Shown: one piece after another, positions 34,321 through 43,950 of the stretch
Layout of the letters: each line of letters starts with the position of its first letter
Numbering within the stretch: the stretch's first letter is position 1
Origin: Colwellia sp.
GTDB lineage: Bacteria; Pseudomonadota; Gammaproteobacteria; Enterobacterales; Alteromonadaceae
DNA: 64,000 nucleotides
NCBI GenBank assembly: GCA_013215295.1
Contig: JABSOZ010000005.1
Location: 124,001 to 188,000 of the forward strand
Direction: 5' to 3'
Program-made: the position numbers and the translations under genes
Notes under the pieces: model-generated
What the model was told of the DNA's origin: nothing
Seen by the model: the letters and a program-made list of their open reading frames with translations, nothing else
Databases searched by the model: none

Positions 34321-35094
34321 ATGACACCACCTAAATTACTCGATGAAGCGGCATTAAAAGAAAGAGAGTTGCTGATTATTAACTCAGCCGTGTTGCTCAT
34401 CCAGAAAAATGGTATAGAAAACCTGACGATGGACAAAGTGGTTGCACAAGTACCTTTCTCTAAGGGCACTGTCTATAAACATTTTATCGGTAAAGAAGAC
34501 TTACTATTAGCTATCAGTAATTATTCTATGGAAGTTCTTTCTGATCTTTTCTTTCGAGCATACCAATTTAGGGGCTGTGCTCGGTCACGCATGCTGTTAT
34601 TAAACTTCTCTTACCTCATATATGCGATGTTATATCCGGCATTATTTCAATGTGTACTTTGTGCAAAGTCGCCTAATGTTGTTGGTAAATCTAGTGAGAA
34701 GCATATTAGCGAAGGTGAGATGTTAGAGGTTAAGTTGATGACTTCTATTCACGGCATTGTTGAAGAAGGTCTAAACGATAACAGTTTATCACTGCCTTTA
34801 AATATGGATATTCAGCAAATATGCTTTAGTAATTGGTCTACGGCTTATGGCGCAATCTCGCTACTTTCAGGGGAAGTTGACCAATGCAGTGGCAGAACAA
34901 GTTTAATTGTTGAACGGGAACTTTTTAATCTCAGTAATTTGTTATACGACGGCATGGGCTGGAATCCATTAACAAAAGACAGCAACCCTTGCTTAGAATT
35001 AAAAAGTGCTTTGGATGAATTATTTCCAGAAGAATTAGCAAAAATTAAAGCAAAAGGTCGTGAGCTGAATTTCGACAGCTTTAGCTTTAGTTAA
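34321..35094 (+). CDS. TetR/AcrR-family transcriptional regulator
   Basis: The 257-residue repressor is longer than the usual 190-220 of the family. The N-terminal DNA-binding domain has the TetR pattern, IINSAVLLIQKNGIENLTMDKVVAQVPFSKGTVYKHFIGKEDLL, with TVYKHF as the recognition helix end. The C-terminal ligand domain is unrecognised and holds several Cys residues (MLYPALFQCVLCAKSP), which could make it redox- or ligand-sensitive. A ribosome site AGTAGAGATC precedes ATG. Two operators overlap its promoter and one precedes the next gene. It therefore very likely controls itself and the RND transporter downstream. The inducer is unknown; hydrophobic compounds are an educated guess. Confidence 0.88.
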   Translation: MTPPKLLDEAALKERELLIINSAVLLIQKNGIENLTMDKVVAQVPFSKGTVYKHFIGKEDLLLAISNYSMEVLSDLFFRAYQFRGCARSRMLLLNFSYLIYAMLYPALFQCVLCAKSPNVVGKSSEKHISEGEMLEVKLMTSIHGIVEEGLNDNSLSLPLNMDIQQICFSNWSTAYGAISLLSGEVDQCSGRTSLIVERELFNLSNLLYDGMGWNPLTKDSNPCLELKSALDELFPEELAKIKAKGRELNFDSFSFS

Positions 35095-35113
35095 GTTAGC
35101 CAAACACAAGTGA

Positions 35114-35140
35114 AAATGCGGTCTACAGCCGCTTTTTTTT
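35114..35140 (+). terminator. Terminator between tetR and the transporter gene
   Basis: GCGG (35118-35121) pairs with CCGC (35129-35132) with flanking A/T pairs, followed by eight T residues. It should end the regulator transcript, so the transporter gene is expected to have its own promoter under the operator at 35152. Confidence 0.6.
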
Positions 35141-35151
35141 GAACCATTAGG

Positions 35152-35164
35152 TGACGATTCGTCA
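35152..35164 (+). promoter_or_regulatory. TetR-type operator before the RND transporter
   Basis: TGACGATTCGTCA is identical to the first operator at the regulator promoter and lies 53 bases before the transporter start. Its position suits repression of the downstream genes. No convincing -35/-10 pair was identified here. Confidence 0.8.
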
Positions 35165-35217
35165 CTAAAGAACTCTTCTTCATAGAAGAAAAATATTAGT
35201 ATATACGGAGCTTAACA

Positions 35218-37566
35218 ATGAGAAATAAACTCTATAACTTTGTAGGTAAAAACCCATTTTGGGTAATACTTATTTGTCTCACTTTCACGGTGTTATCGGG
35301 AATGGGAGCGCAAAAGTTAGAATTTAAAAATGACTATCGAGTATTCTTCAGTGAAGAAAACCCGCAGTTAACGGCCTTTGAGTCGATGCAAAAAATATAT
35401 GCTAAAAGCGATAACGTTTCTTTTGTTGTTGCCCCCAAAGACGGCAATGTATTTACGCAACAGCATTTAAGCGCATTAAAAGGCTTAACCAAGGCAAGTT
35501 GGCAGGTACCTTATTCAACGCGTGTTGATTCAGTCACCAACTTCCAATATACCTATGCTGAAGAAGACGACATGATCGTTGAAGATTTAGTGATGTCGAC
35601 AAGTAATTTAACCAGCGATAAGCTTGAACAAATTAAACAAATCGCGATCAGTGAACCTTTACTTGTTAATAAAATAATTTCTACTACAGGCCATGTTTCA
35701 GTCGTTAATGTCACTGTTCAGTTACCAGGGATTGATCCTATGGTAGAAACACCAGAGGTGGCGAAAAGTGTTAGAGCTATTCAAGCAAAATTTTTAGCAG
35801 AAAACCCAGAGATGGACATTTATCTATCAGGCATGATCATGATGAATACTTCATTTGGTGAGTCTTCAATTAGTGATGGTTCAACACTGATCCCACTGAT
35901 GTTTCTCGTGGTTATTGTCACGATAGGCTTATTATTGAGAACGATCACTGGCACAGTTTCTACCGTACTTATTATCATTATGAGTATTGCTACTACCATG
36001 GGACTCGCTGGTTGGTTAGGCTTTTATTTAACCGGGCCTTCATCATCTGCACCGACGATGATCATGACCTTAGCTGTCGCCGATTGTATTCACATTTTAA
36101 CCTCTATGTTTTACGAGATGCGACAAGGTGCCGATAAACGTACCGCGATAGCACGCAGTATAAAAATTAACTTACAACCCATTTTCTTAACCAGTGTCAC
36201 TACCGCCATCGGCTTTTTAAGCATGAATTTCTCTGATTCACCACCGTTTAGAGATTTAGGAAACTTAGTGGCTATTGGCGTTATGTTAGCGTTTGTATTC
36301 TCGGTTACCGTTTTTCCTGCACTACTTACTGTATTGCCCGTAAGTGTTAAAAAGCAGTCAGAAAAGAAAAAAGACATTATGGCAAAATTGGCTGACTTTG
36401 TTATTGCCAAACGTAAAGCACTATTACCATTAACAAGCGTATTTATTATCGCCTCGGTGATGTTTATTCCTAATAATGAACTTAATGATGACTTTGTTAA
36501 ATATTTCGATGAATCAGTACCTTATCGTGCGGCAACTGATTTTATGCAAGAAAACTTGTCTGGCATGATGGTGGTTGAAATATCAGTAAAAACGGGTCAA
36601 TCAAGTGGTATTAATAATCCTAAGTACTTGCGTAGTGTCAGTGATTTTAGTGATTGGTTACGTGACCGTCCTGAAACAGATCATGTTAATACCATTACAG
36701 ATACCTTAAAACGCCTGAATAAGAACATGCATGGTGATGATCCTAGTTGGTATAAATTGCCTGATAGCCAAGAAATGTCAGCGCAATACCTATTATTGTA
36801 TGAAATGTCACTGCCGTACGGCCTCGATTTAAATAACCAATTAGACGTTGATAAGTCGTCATCAAGAATCGTTGCTACCTTTAAAAACATGACCAGTAAT
36901 GAACTGATTAATGTTGAAAAAGAGATGATTGCGTGGTTCGCCAAACATGCACCACAGTATGAAGTCGACTTTGCTAGCCCAAGTTTAATGTTTGCCCATA
37001 TTGGTCAACGTAATATTACTAGCATGCTTATTGGTACCGTTTTAGCACTTATATTAATTTCAATCTTACTTGGGGTTGCACTAAAAAGTTGGCGCTTTGG
37101 CTTGATAAGCTTACTACCAAACTTAGCACCTGCAGCTATTGCTTTTGGCCTGTGGGGCATACTAAGTGCGCAAGTGGGCTTAGGATTGTCAGTCGTTATT
37201 GGCATGACTCTAGGCATTGTTGTTGACGATACCGTGCATTTTTTAAGTAAGTACATACACGCAAGAAGAGAGAAGAATGCGACTGCTGAACAAGCTGTAC
37301 ATTACGCCTTTGATAATGTCGGTCGAGCACTTTGGATAACCACTTTTGTCTTGGTCGCTGGTTTTACTGTACTGGCACAGTCTTCATTTAAAATGAATGC
37401 TGATATGGGTTTCTTAACGGCACTTACTATCTTTATAGCCCTTGTTGTGGACTTTTTGTTCCTGCCACCATTACTTATCTTACTTGATAAAGGTAAATAT
37501 AAGTCTAAAGAAAGTTCTGCTGTAGTTGTTGATGCACCGATCCCAAAAGCTATCGAAGTGCTTTAA
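35218..37566 (+). CDS. RND/MMPL-family transporter
   Basis: The 782-residue inner-membrane protein has two similar halves. Each begins with one membrane helix and a large periplasmic domain (about 35-215 and 415-600), followed by a block of about five helices (215-385 and 605-760). Charged residues in the helices that drive proton antiport in RND proteins are visible in TLAVADCIHILTSMF and in IVVDDTVHFLSKYIHARRE. The size and layout fit the MMPL/HpnN-type exporters of lipids and hydrophobic compounds, not the larger tripartite drug pumps. It is followed by LolA-like and outer-membrane barrel genes, and it has its own operator copy upstream. The substrate is unknown. Confidence 0.9.
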   Translation: MRNKLYNFVGKNPFWVILICLTFTVLSGMGAQKLEFKNDYRVFFSEENPQLTAFESMQKIYAKSDNVSFVVAPKDGNVFTQQHLSALKGLTKASWQVPYSTRVDSVTNFQYTYAEEDDMIVEDLVMSTSNLTSDKLEQIKQIAISEPLLVNKIISTTGHVSVVNVTVQLPGIDPMVETPEVAKSVRAIQAKFLAENPEMDIYLSGMIMMNTSFGESSISDGSTLIPLMFLVVIVTIGLLLRTITGTVSTVLIIIMSIATTMGLAGWLGFYLTGPSSSAPTMIMTLAVADCIHILTSMFYEMRQGADKRTAIARSIKINLQPIFLTSVTTAIGFLSMNFSDSPPFRDLGNLVAIGVMLAFVFSVTVFPALLTVLPVSVKKQSEKKKDIMAKLADFVIAKRKALLPLTSVFIIASVMFIPNNELNDDFVKYFDESVPYRAATDFMQENLSGMMVVEISVKTGQSSGINNPKYLRSVSDFSDWLRDRPETDHVNTITDTLKRLNKNMHGDDPSWYKLPDSQEMSAQYLLLYEMSLPYGLDLNNQLDVDKSSSRIVATFKNMTSNELINVEKEMIAWFAKHAPQYEVDFASPSLMFAHIGQRNITSMLIGTVLALILISILLGVALKSWRFGLISLLPNLAPAAIAFGLWGILSAQVGLGLSVVIGMTLGIVVDDTVHFLSKYIHARREKNATAEQAVHYAFDNVGRALWITTFVLVAGFTVLAQSSFKMNADMGFLTALTIFIALVVDFLFLPPLLILLDKGKYKSKESSAVVVDAPIPKAIEVL

Positions 37567-37666
37567 TTCTACACTACTGAAAAATAAGCTTATCTAAGGC
37601 ATTTATTTATTAAATTGGCCTGATAAACCTAAAGATCAGCTTATCAATATTTTATAAGGATTTTAC

Positions 37667-38467
37667 ATGTTTACTCAAAAGATTTTAATGAGCGCCATTG
37701 CTGCGCTTTGTTTAACACTTGTTTCAAATGCCTCTGCTGCTTTAACTCTCGAGGAAAAAAAGGGCTTAGATATCTCCGTAGAAGCGAAAAAAAGAGACTT
37801 AGGCTGGCAAGACAGTACGTCTGATATGCAGATGTTATTGCGCAATAAGCAAGGGCAAGAAAGTATTCGAGAAGTTAAAATGAAGACATTAGAAGTACTT
37901 AATGATGGTGATAAAAGTTTAACTATTTTTAATAAACCTCGCGATGTAAAAGGTACCGCATTTTTAAGTTTCTCTCATCCTGTGGTATCCGATGATCAAT
38001 GGCTGTTTTTACCGGCGTTAAAACGTGTTAAACGTATTTCATCAAGAAATAAATCAGGACCTTTCATGGGGTCAGAGTTTGCTTTTGAAGATTTAAGCTC
38101 TTTTGAAGTAGAAAAATACACCTATAAATATTTGGGTGAAGAAGAGCTAAACGGCTTAGCTAACTTCAAAGTTGAACAATACCCAGTTGACGAAAACTCT
38201 GGTTACACTCGTCGTGTAGTTTGGCTTGATACCAAAGAGTATCGAGTGCATAAAATTGATTTTTATGATCGTAAAGATTCATTACTTAAAACGTTAACCT
38301 TTAGCGACTATAAGCAATATTTAGCAAAATACTGGCGTGCAGACAAGCAAGAAATGGTTAATCAACAAAACGGTAAAAGCACAGTACTAACCTGGAGTAA
38401 TTACGCTTTTAAAACCGGCCTAACAGAAAGTGACTTTAATCGTAACTCATTAAAACGAGCGCGTTAA
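37667..38467 (+). CDS. Outer-membrane lipoprotein-sorting (LolA-like) periplasmic protein
   Basis: The 266-residue protein has a signal peptide (about 1-24, ending ASA). The mature part matches the family annotated as outer-membrane lipoprotein-sorting protein: KRDLGWQDSTSDMQMLLRNKQGQ, SHPVVSDDQWLFLPALKRVKRISSRNKSG, FAFEDLSSFEVEKYTYKYLG and a late TLTFSDYKQY. These LolA-fold proteins bind acyl chains. When next to MMPL transporters they probably ferry a lipid-like cargo across the periplasm. The gene lies 100 bases after the transporter, with AAGGATTTT before ATG, and five bases before the barrel gene. It is distinct from housekeeping LolA. Confidence 0.87.
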   Translation: MFTQKILMSAIAALCLTLVSNASAALTLEEKKGLDISVEAKKRDLGWQDSTSDMQMLLRNKQGQESIREVKMKTLEVLNDGDKSLTIFNKPRDVKGTAFLSFSHPVVSDDQWLFLPALKRVKRISSRNKSGPFMGSEFAFEDLSSFEVEKYTYKYLGEEELNGLANFKVEQYPVDENSGYTRRVVWLDTKEYRVHKIDFYDRKDSLLKTLTFSDYKQYLAKYWRADKQEMVNQQNGKSTVLTWSNYAFKTGLTESDFNRNSLKRAR

Positions 38468-38471
38468 CCTT

Positions 38472-39752
38472 ATGAAGGTATCGTTAAAAACAGGGCTGAG
38501 CACAACGTTTAAGCAATCGATTACTTTGGTCGCAGTATGCGCAAGTATGCTGCTCGCTCAGCCTTTGTTAGCAAAAGAAAATACTAGTGACCTCGAATTT
38601 GAAGCCTCAGGTAATATTGCATCAGAGCAACGCTACTTTTCAGACGAGGGACTTTATTCACAGCAACTGAGTCATAGTCAATCGTCACTGTCAATTGAGG
38701 CTGAACTTTACTGGCAATGGAACAAGGGCAGTGACAGTGTTATTTTTACGCCTTTTTACCGCATTGATAGCCAAGACGAACAACGTACTCATGGCGATAT
38801 TCGTGAACTTGCTTATGTTCATGCCAGCGATGATTGGGAGCTTCGTGTTGGTATACGTAAAGAGTTTTGGGGTGTTACTGAGTTTCAGCACCTGGTTGAT
38901 GTCATTAACCAAACCGATGGCGTTGAAGACTTTGATGGTGAAGACAAACTAGGCCAGCAAATGGTTAACTTATCATTAGTGAATGATTGGGGAATTGTAG
39001 ATGTATTTCTGCTACCTGGCTTTCGAGAACGAACCTATGCAGGTGAAGACGGACGTTTACGAGGGCCTTTAGTCGTTGATGAAAATAACGTCAGTTATGA
39101 ATCTTCAGCGGGTCAACAGCATCTTGATTTTGCCTTACGTTGGGCACACAGCATAGGTGATTTTGATTTTGGCAGCTACTGGTTTCATGGCACCAATCGA
39201 GAGGCCTATTTAAGTCCATCTCTACAAACGACAACGTCGGACTTAACACAATATTCTCTGCAGCAGCATTATGCTCAAATGGACCAACTTGGTGTCGATG
39301 TTCAAGCCACGTTAGGCGATTGGTTATGGAAATTTGAAAGCATATTCCGCACGACCAGTGTTGAAGATTTTGTCGCCACTCAAGCCGGTTTTGAATACAG
39401 CTTTATTGGTGTTTTTGACTCCAATCTTGATTTAGGTTTATTGATGGAGCACAGTTGGGATTCTCGTGGTGAAGTTGAACTTGGCGAGCAAGGATCCCTA
39501 ATGCAAAATGATTTGTTTATAGGTGCTCGATTGGCCTTTAATGATATGCAAAGTAGCGAGTTATTAATGGGGATCGGCAGCGACTTAGATCATAATGCCT
39601 TTAGTTTTATTCTTGAAGCAAATCGTCGCATTGGTGATAACTTTATAGCCAGTGTTGATGTAAGGCTTCTGCAAAGTAATGATGAAAACGACTTACTTAA
39701 TAGCTTAAATAAAGATGACCATGTACAACTGTCTTTAGCTTGGTATTTTTAA
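38472..39752 (+). CDS. Outer-membrane beta-barrel protein of the TetR/RND cluster
   Basis: The 426-residue protein has a signal peptide (about 1-34, ending LLAKE). The mature part is full of amphipathic beta strands with aromatic girdles (SLSIEAELYWQWNKGSDSVIFTPFYRID, WELRVGIRKEFWGVTEF, FDFGSYWFHGTN), and the C-terminal HVQLSLAWYF ends in Phe as outer-membrane barrels do. No specific porin family was recognised; DUF1302-like proteins in similar clusters are one possibility. The start is five bases after the LolA-like gene stop, so the two are co-transcribed. It could be the outer-membrane exit or acceptor for the cargo moved by the upstream transporter, an inference from gene order. Confidence 0.75.
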   Translation: MKVSLKTGLSTTFKQSITLVAVCASMLLAQPLLAKENTSDLEFEASGNIASEQRYFSDEGLYSQQLSHSQSSLSIEAELYWQWNKGSDSVIFTPFYRIDSQDEQRTHGDIRELAYVHASDDWELRVGIRKEFWGVTEFQHLVDVINQTDGVEDFDGEDKLGQQMVNLSLVNDWGIVDVFLLPGFRERTYAGEDGRLRGPLVVDENNVSYESSAGQQHLDFALRWAHSIGDFDFGSYWFHGTNREAYLSPSLQTTTSDLTQYSLQQHYAQMDQLGVDVQATLGDWLWKFESIFRTTSVEDFVATQAGFEYSFIGVFDSNLDLGLLMEHSWDSRGEVELGEQGSLMQNDLFIGARLAFNDMQSSELLMGIGSDLDHNAFSFILEANRRIGDNFIASVDVRLLQSNDENDLLNSLNKDDHVQLSLAWYF

Positions 39753-39784
39753 ATTTAGCAAAACAAATAAGTTTGGCGTTTAAC

Positions 39785-39830
39785 AAGATGCTTTCTATTG
39801 ATTAAGGTCGGTAGGAGCATCTTTTTTTTG
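39785..39830 (+). terminator. Rho-independent terminator of the envelope transport cluster
   Basis: AAGATGCT (39785-39792) pairs with AGCATCTT (39816-39823), continuing into a run of T. The loop is long (23 bases). It lies just past the barrel gene stop and closes the operon. Confidence 0.65.
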
Positions 39831-40011
39831 TTCTAAATTAGCTTAAGCAGCACTGAATAAGGAATAAATTTAACAAAATGGGTATAATCCCGTTTTTATC
39901 ATTTTCAGCTCTACTCATACGGCTTGTCGCTATCTTTATCTTAATAGCTCAGTCTTATGAAAAAACCGGAAAGTGTAGTAATTATAAGTAAAGCAAAGGC
40001 AAAATCAGTTA

Positions 40012-40809
40012 ATGATAGACAACTCGAGTCAATTAAAAAGCAACTATGACCAGCAAGGTTATATTGTTATTAGAGATTACTTTACTGAGACTGAAATCTC
40101 ATCACTGAGAAAAGTGGTGTTAAAATTTCATGAGTTATGGAAAAAAGACAACGAAAAATTCTATAAAGAAGAAGCTTTTAATTCTTCCTTAATTACCGGA
40201 AGTGAGTTTTTAGCATTCGACGATCGCGTTAAACTTTTTAATTTTATAAGTTCGAAAAAAATAATGGACGTTGTCGAGTCAGTGATACCGACCAAGCCTT
40301 CATTTATGAATACTCAGCTATTTTTCAATCCCGTTAACCCTCAACAAAAAGATTTTTGGCATCGAGATTGTCAATATGATCATGAGGTTGAAGAGCAAAA
40401 AATAGCCATTCAAGAGACTCAAGTCGTCCATCTTCGAGTGCCATTATTTGACGAACTCGGCATGGAACTTGTGCCCGGAACGCATAAACGATGGGATAAC
40501 GAAGAAGAATATAATGTCCGACAAGAAGAAAAGGGCAGAGTGAGCAGTGAAAATCTTTCTACGGGCAAAGAGATTAAATTAGCCGCAGGCGACTTACTCG
40601 TTTTTTCGGCTGATATGATACATCGAGGTCTATATGGCATGGACCGCTTAGCTTTGGATATTTTAGTTTTTGATCCCGCGGGCGATTTTACAGACTATGT
40701 TGATGACGATTGTTTACCTGAGCTTTCGATGATGGATAAAATTGATGATCCAAGGTTATTTATGAATATCCTTGATTTAAAATCCATAAAGGCCGTTGAG
40801 CAAGGATAA
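40012..40809 (+). CDS. Phytanoyl-CoA dioxygenase (PhyH) family protein
   Basis: The 265-residue cytoplasmic protein has the PhyH pattern of Fe(II)/2-oxoglutarate oxygenases. A start DQQGYIVIRDYFTETEI is followed by the His-x-Asp iron ligands in FWHRDCQYD, then PLFDELGMELVPGTHKRW and the distal His in FSADMIHRG. The Arg that holds 2-oxoglutarate is probably shortly downstream (MDRLALDILVF). Members hydroxylate diverse small molecules including lipids, ectoine and secondary metabolites, so the substrate is unknown. It is preceded by about 180 bases without a gene and stands alone between the transporter cluster and proB. Confidence 0.82.
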   Translation: MIDNSSQLKSNYDQQGYIVIRDYFTETEISSLRKVVLKFHELWKKDNEKFYKEEAFNSSLITGSEFLAFDDRVKLFNFISSKKIMDVVESVIPTKPSFMNTQLFFNPVNPQQKDFWHRDCQYDHEVEEQKIAIQETQVVHLRVPLFDELGMELVPGTHKRWDNEEEYNVRQEEKGRVSSENLSTGKEIKLAAGDLLVFSADMIHRGLYGMDRLALDILVFDPAGDFTDYVDDDCLPELSMMDKIDDPRLFMNILDLKSIKAVEQG

Positions 40810-40901
40810 ATTAATATCAAACTATGTATGGTCAGCTTAATATCATTGTGTTTTTGAAATCCGCCCAATGATGTTTTGAGCGGAGGGTCTTCTTATTTTA
40901 G

Positions 40902-42080
40902 TTAATCATCTGTTACTGGTTCATCCCAAGGAAGATGATGTTCAGCTAAAACAACTAAGTTCTCACTATTAATTAAGCGATGTGAAGCCGTATATCCGAG
41001 TATATTTTTAACGGTTTCATCTGGACGACTTGAAATTATTGTCGTTTCATCGGAAGAAAAATTACATAAACCTCGCGCTATTTCTTCGCCTTTCTCATCA
41101 TATACGTGAAGTACGTCTGCACGTTCAAAACTTCCGTGAATTGAAACAACATCATGACACGAAAATCCTTCGTCACCCCCAAATAAGGAGTCCGCTATAT
41201 CCTGTTTTATCACTAGGCTACCAGCCATTTGAAGACGATCGGTCAACCATATATTCCATGCCGATGAAGGCGATGAGTGAGCAATACACTTAGTATGCTT
41301 ACGTTCGCCACTAAGAATTGCAGTGACAGGATATTCCATCGTACCTTTAGAGATAAAGGTGGTACAGCCAGCATTTTGCGCCATATTGGCTGCTTGCAAT
41401 TTAGTTAGCATTCCACCGGTGCCCAAAGAGCTAGTGCCGCTTGCCGCTTCCATATAACTACTTACATCTTCAATAGATTCTACAAATACCGCTCCTTCTT
41501 CTGAAGGATCTCGATCGTAAACACCATCAATACAAGTCAGAATAAATAAATATTCTGCTCCAATCATTTGAGCAATTTTAGCCCCTAGTCTATCATTGTC
41601 GCCAACACGGATCTCTTCAGTAGTAACCGTATCGTTTTCATTAACAATTGGCATTACACCTTGTTTGATCAAACGGTGCACCGTATTTTTGACATTGAGA
41701 AATCGGCGTCTATTTTCGAGATCATCTAACGTGACTAATACCTGCGCAATATCAAAACCATATTCCAACGCAATTTGCCTGTAAGCATGCATTAATATCG
41801 GTTGTCCACAAGCTGCTGCCGCTTGTTTATCTTGAATACTGGCATTTTCAATGGTGCAACCAACAGAATTGAGCCCTAATGCTACGGATCCTGAAGACGT
41901 GAGAACAACTTCGTAGCCTTGATCACGTAACGTCGAAATGTCATTAAGTAGGCCATGCATAAAGGCAAAACTTGGGGTCAAATTCTTAACGTTTGCTACG
42001 AGGCTTGAACCAACTTTAATGACAATACGTGTTTTGTTTCTAGGAGGGGTTTCTGTTTTTGGTTGATCTAATGAGGACAA
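40902..42080 (-). CDS. proB: Glutamate 5-kinase ProB
   Basis: The 392-residue enzyme phosphorylates glutamate in the first step of proline synthesis. The amino-acid kinase domain (about 18-270) starts RIVIKVGSSLVANVKN and holds VLTSSGSVALGLNSVG, IVNENDTVTTEEIRVGDNDRLGA and GTGGMLTKLQAANMAQNAG. A C-terminal PUA domain (about 290-375) contains SIHGSFERADVLHVYDEKGEEIARGLCNFSS. It is about 25 residues longer than E. coli ProB at the N-terminus (SSLDQPKTETPPRNK). It is transcribed away from proA, with 399 bases between, not as the usual proBA operon. Confidence 0.95.
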   Translation of the reverse strand: MSSLDQPKTETPPRNKTRIVIKVGSSLVANVKNLTPSFAFMHGLLNDISTLRDQGYEVVLTSSGSVALGLNSVGCTIENASIQDKQAAAACGQPILMHAYRQIALEYGFDIAQVLVTLDDLENRRRFLNVKNTVHRLIKQGVMPIVNENDTVTTEEIRVGDNDRLGAKIAQMIGAEYLFILTCIDGVYDRDPSEEGAVFVESIEDVSSYMEAASGTSSLGTGGMLTKLQAANMAQNAGCTTFISKGTMEYPVTAILSGERKHTKCIAHSSPSSAWNIWLTDRLQMAGSLVIKQDIADSLFGGDEGFSCHDVVSIHGSFERADVLHVYDEKGEEIARGLCNFSSDETTIISSRPDETVKNILGYTASHRLINSENLVVLAEHHLPWDEPVTDD

Positions 42081-42479
42081 AATTACTCCGTACTATGGTT
42101 AATTAAATTAAATAGCTGAGTTGAACCATTCGTAAAATTGATTAACTTGCGAATGTTCGAATTAAAAATAGGTGAAAAATTTGCTGAAACGTTCATGATA
42201 AACATTAGAATTTGACAAGGATCGACAAATGAGTGCGCAGAGCATATACTAAAATCCTCATTTTTTCAATTGAACTCAAAATCACTTCTTTAAAAACCAT
42301 ATTTTTGAGCTTCAACATCGTCCATACGGAACACCTGAACAACGGTCTGCATTTAATTCAGAGTAAACTAAAGTCATCAAAAAGTTCATGCCATTATTTA
42401 TGGTGGCTATGGCAAATTGGATGGTTCATTATTGACTCTTTGGCACCCGAACTAAAACACACAATAAAGGCACTCATCA
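42081..42479. other. Divergent proB-proA control region
   Basis: About 400 bases separate the two proline genes. An open frame at 42233-42490 overlaps the start of proA and has no protein-like features, so it is not called. No recognisable operator or riboswitch was seen. Confidence 0.4.
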
Positions 42480-43751
42480 ATGTCAAATGACAGTAAAATT
42501 GTTAATATCGAAACTATGATTGAAACACTTGGAAAACAAGCCAAAGCCGCCGCTAAAGCTCTCTCGTGCGCAACGACTGAACAAAAGAATAAAGCATTAA
42601 CTGTTGCGGCAGGTGCTTTACGTCAGAATATGCCGGCACTTTTAGAAGCCAATGCAAAAGATGTGTTAAGTGTCAAACAAGCAGGAAAAGCGGATTCGTT
42701 TATTGATAGGCTCGAATTAACACCAGAAAGAATTGAAGGTATGGCTGTTGCTCTAGAAGATATTGCCAAACTTGATGATCCTGTTGGTCGGGTGTTAGCA
42801 AAGTTCGATCGTCCAAACGGTCTTAAAATTACTCGCGTCTCGACCCCTATCGGTGTGATTGGAATGATCTATGAGTCACGTCCTAATGTTGGTGCAGATG
42901 CTGGAGCGTTATGTCTTAAATCAGGCAATACAGTGATCTTGCGTGGCGGTTCAGAGAGCTTAAACTCCACGCGTATTATTGTAGAATGTATGGCGACAGG
43001 ATTACGCGCGGCTGATTTACCCGCCACTTGCATTCAGTTAGTTGACACAGATGATCGTGCTGCTGTAACTGCTTTATTAAGGTGTGCTGATTATGTTGAT
43101 CTCGTCATACCTCGCGGTGGTCGTGGCTTAGTAGAATTAGTGAGAAACGAAGCTCAAGTTCCCACATTACTTCACCTTGACGGCAATAATCATATTTATG
43201 TAGATAAAGATGCTGACTTAGCAAAAGCATTAAGTATTATTAAAAATGCGAAATTACGTAGAACAGGTGTCTGTGGAGCCACCGAAAGTCTGGTAATAGA
43301 CAAAACAATCGCCACAGAGTTTTTGCCTCTATTGGTTAACACTTTAGATAATTGTGAAGTTCGAGGTGACCTTGCCGCTCAGGCTTGTGATTCTCGCATT
43401 AATACAGCTACAGATGCCGATTGGGATACCGAATACCTCGATGCCATTATATCTGTAAAAGTGGTAGAAGGGTTAGAAGAAGCCCTTAGCTTTATTGACA
43501 TACATTCGTCTAAACATACAGATGCCATTATCACAGAAAATGACGAAACGGCGGAAGTCTTTCTGCGTTCTATTGATTCGGCTATCGTGATGCACAACGC
43601 CTCAACACAGTTTGCCGACGGTGGGGAGTTTGGAATGGGTGCTGAAATTGGCATAGCTACTGGTAAGATCCACGCACGAGGACCTGTTGGTCTGGAACAG
43701 TTGACGATCTTTAAATATCGTGTCGCAGGTCAGGGGCAAATTCGCGCTTAA
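42480..43751 (+). CDS. proA: Gamma-glutamyl phosphate reductase ProA
   Basis: The 423-residue aldehyde-dehydrogenase-fold enzyme reduces gamma-glutamyl phosphate to glutamate semialdehyde, the step after ProB. Clear family segments are [43 protein letters not shown], the active-site Cys in [13 protein letters not shown] and [11 protein letters not shown]. The end [19 protein letters not shown] and [15 protein letters not shown] matches ProA fully. It is full length. Its ATG is followed by SNDSKIVN and the ribosome binding site is weak (AAAGGCACTC). It is divergent from proB and monocistronic, ending before an inverted repeat. Confidence 0.96.
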   Translation: MSNDSKIVNIETMIETLGKQAKAAAKALSCATTEQKNKALTVAAGALRQNMPALLEANAKDVLSVKQAGKADSFIDRLELTPERIEGMAVALEDIAKLDDPVGRVLAKFDRPNGLKITRVSTPIGVIGMIYESRPNVGADAGALCLKSGNTVILRGGSESLNSTRIIVECMATGLRAADLPATCIQLVDTDDRAAVTALLRCADYVDLVIPRGGRGLVELVRNEAQVPTLLHLDGNNHIYVDKDADLAKALSIIKNAKLRRTGVCGATESLVIDKTIATEFLPLLVNTLDNCEVRGDLAAQACDSRINTATDADWDTEYLDAIISVKVVEGLEEALSFIDIHSSKHTDAIITENDETAEVFLRSIDSAIVMHNASTQFADGGEFGMGAEIGIATGKIHARGPVGLEQLTIFKYRVAGQGQIRA

Positions 43752-43768
43752 TCTCATCTGATTTTTAT

Positions 43769-43806
43769 CGATAAGTTAATGAAAACGAATGGTCATTAAC
43801 TTATCG
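43769..43806. terminator. 14-bp hairpin after proA
   Basis: CGATAAGTTAATGA (43769-43782) pairs perfectly with TCATTAACTTATCG (43793-43806) around a 10-base loop. The stem is AT-rich and no T run follows directly on the plus strand. It probably helps to end or protect the proA transcript. Confidence 0.5.
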
Positions 43807-43950
43807 GCTTAACTCTTTAAATAGATTTTTACTCCTGTTGATTATTATAAGGGTGATTAGTTTGCTAATGCCTTTGAATACTTCAACTCAGATTATTTAA
43901 AATTATTTAAAACTGGCTGATGGATATTTTATCAATTGTCATGGTTGATC

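Noticed and set aside
39880-39900. GGGTATAATCCC palindrome with T run as a terminator or promoter
   Set aside because: The stem is only about seven pairs with a TATAAT loop; no matching -35 element and no gene end needs it, so it was not called.
42233-42490. Open frame of 85 codons between proB and proA
   Set aside because: It overlaps the start of proA, has no ribosome binding site and no protein-like pattern, and its composition is that of AT-rich intergenic DNA.
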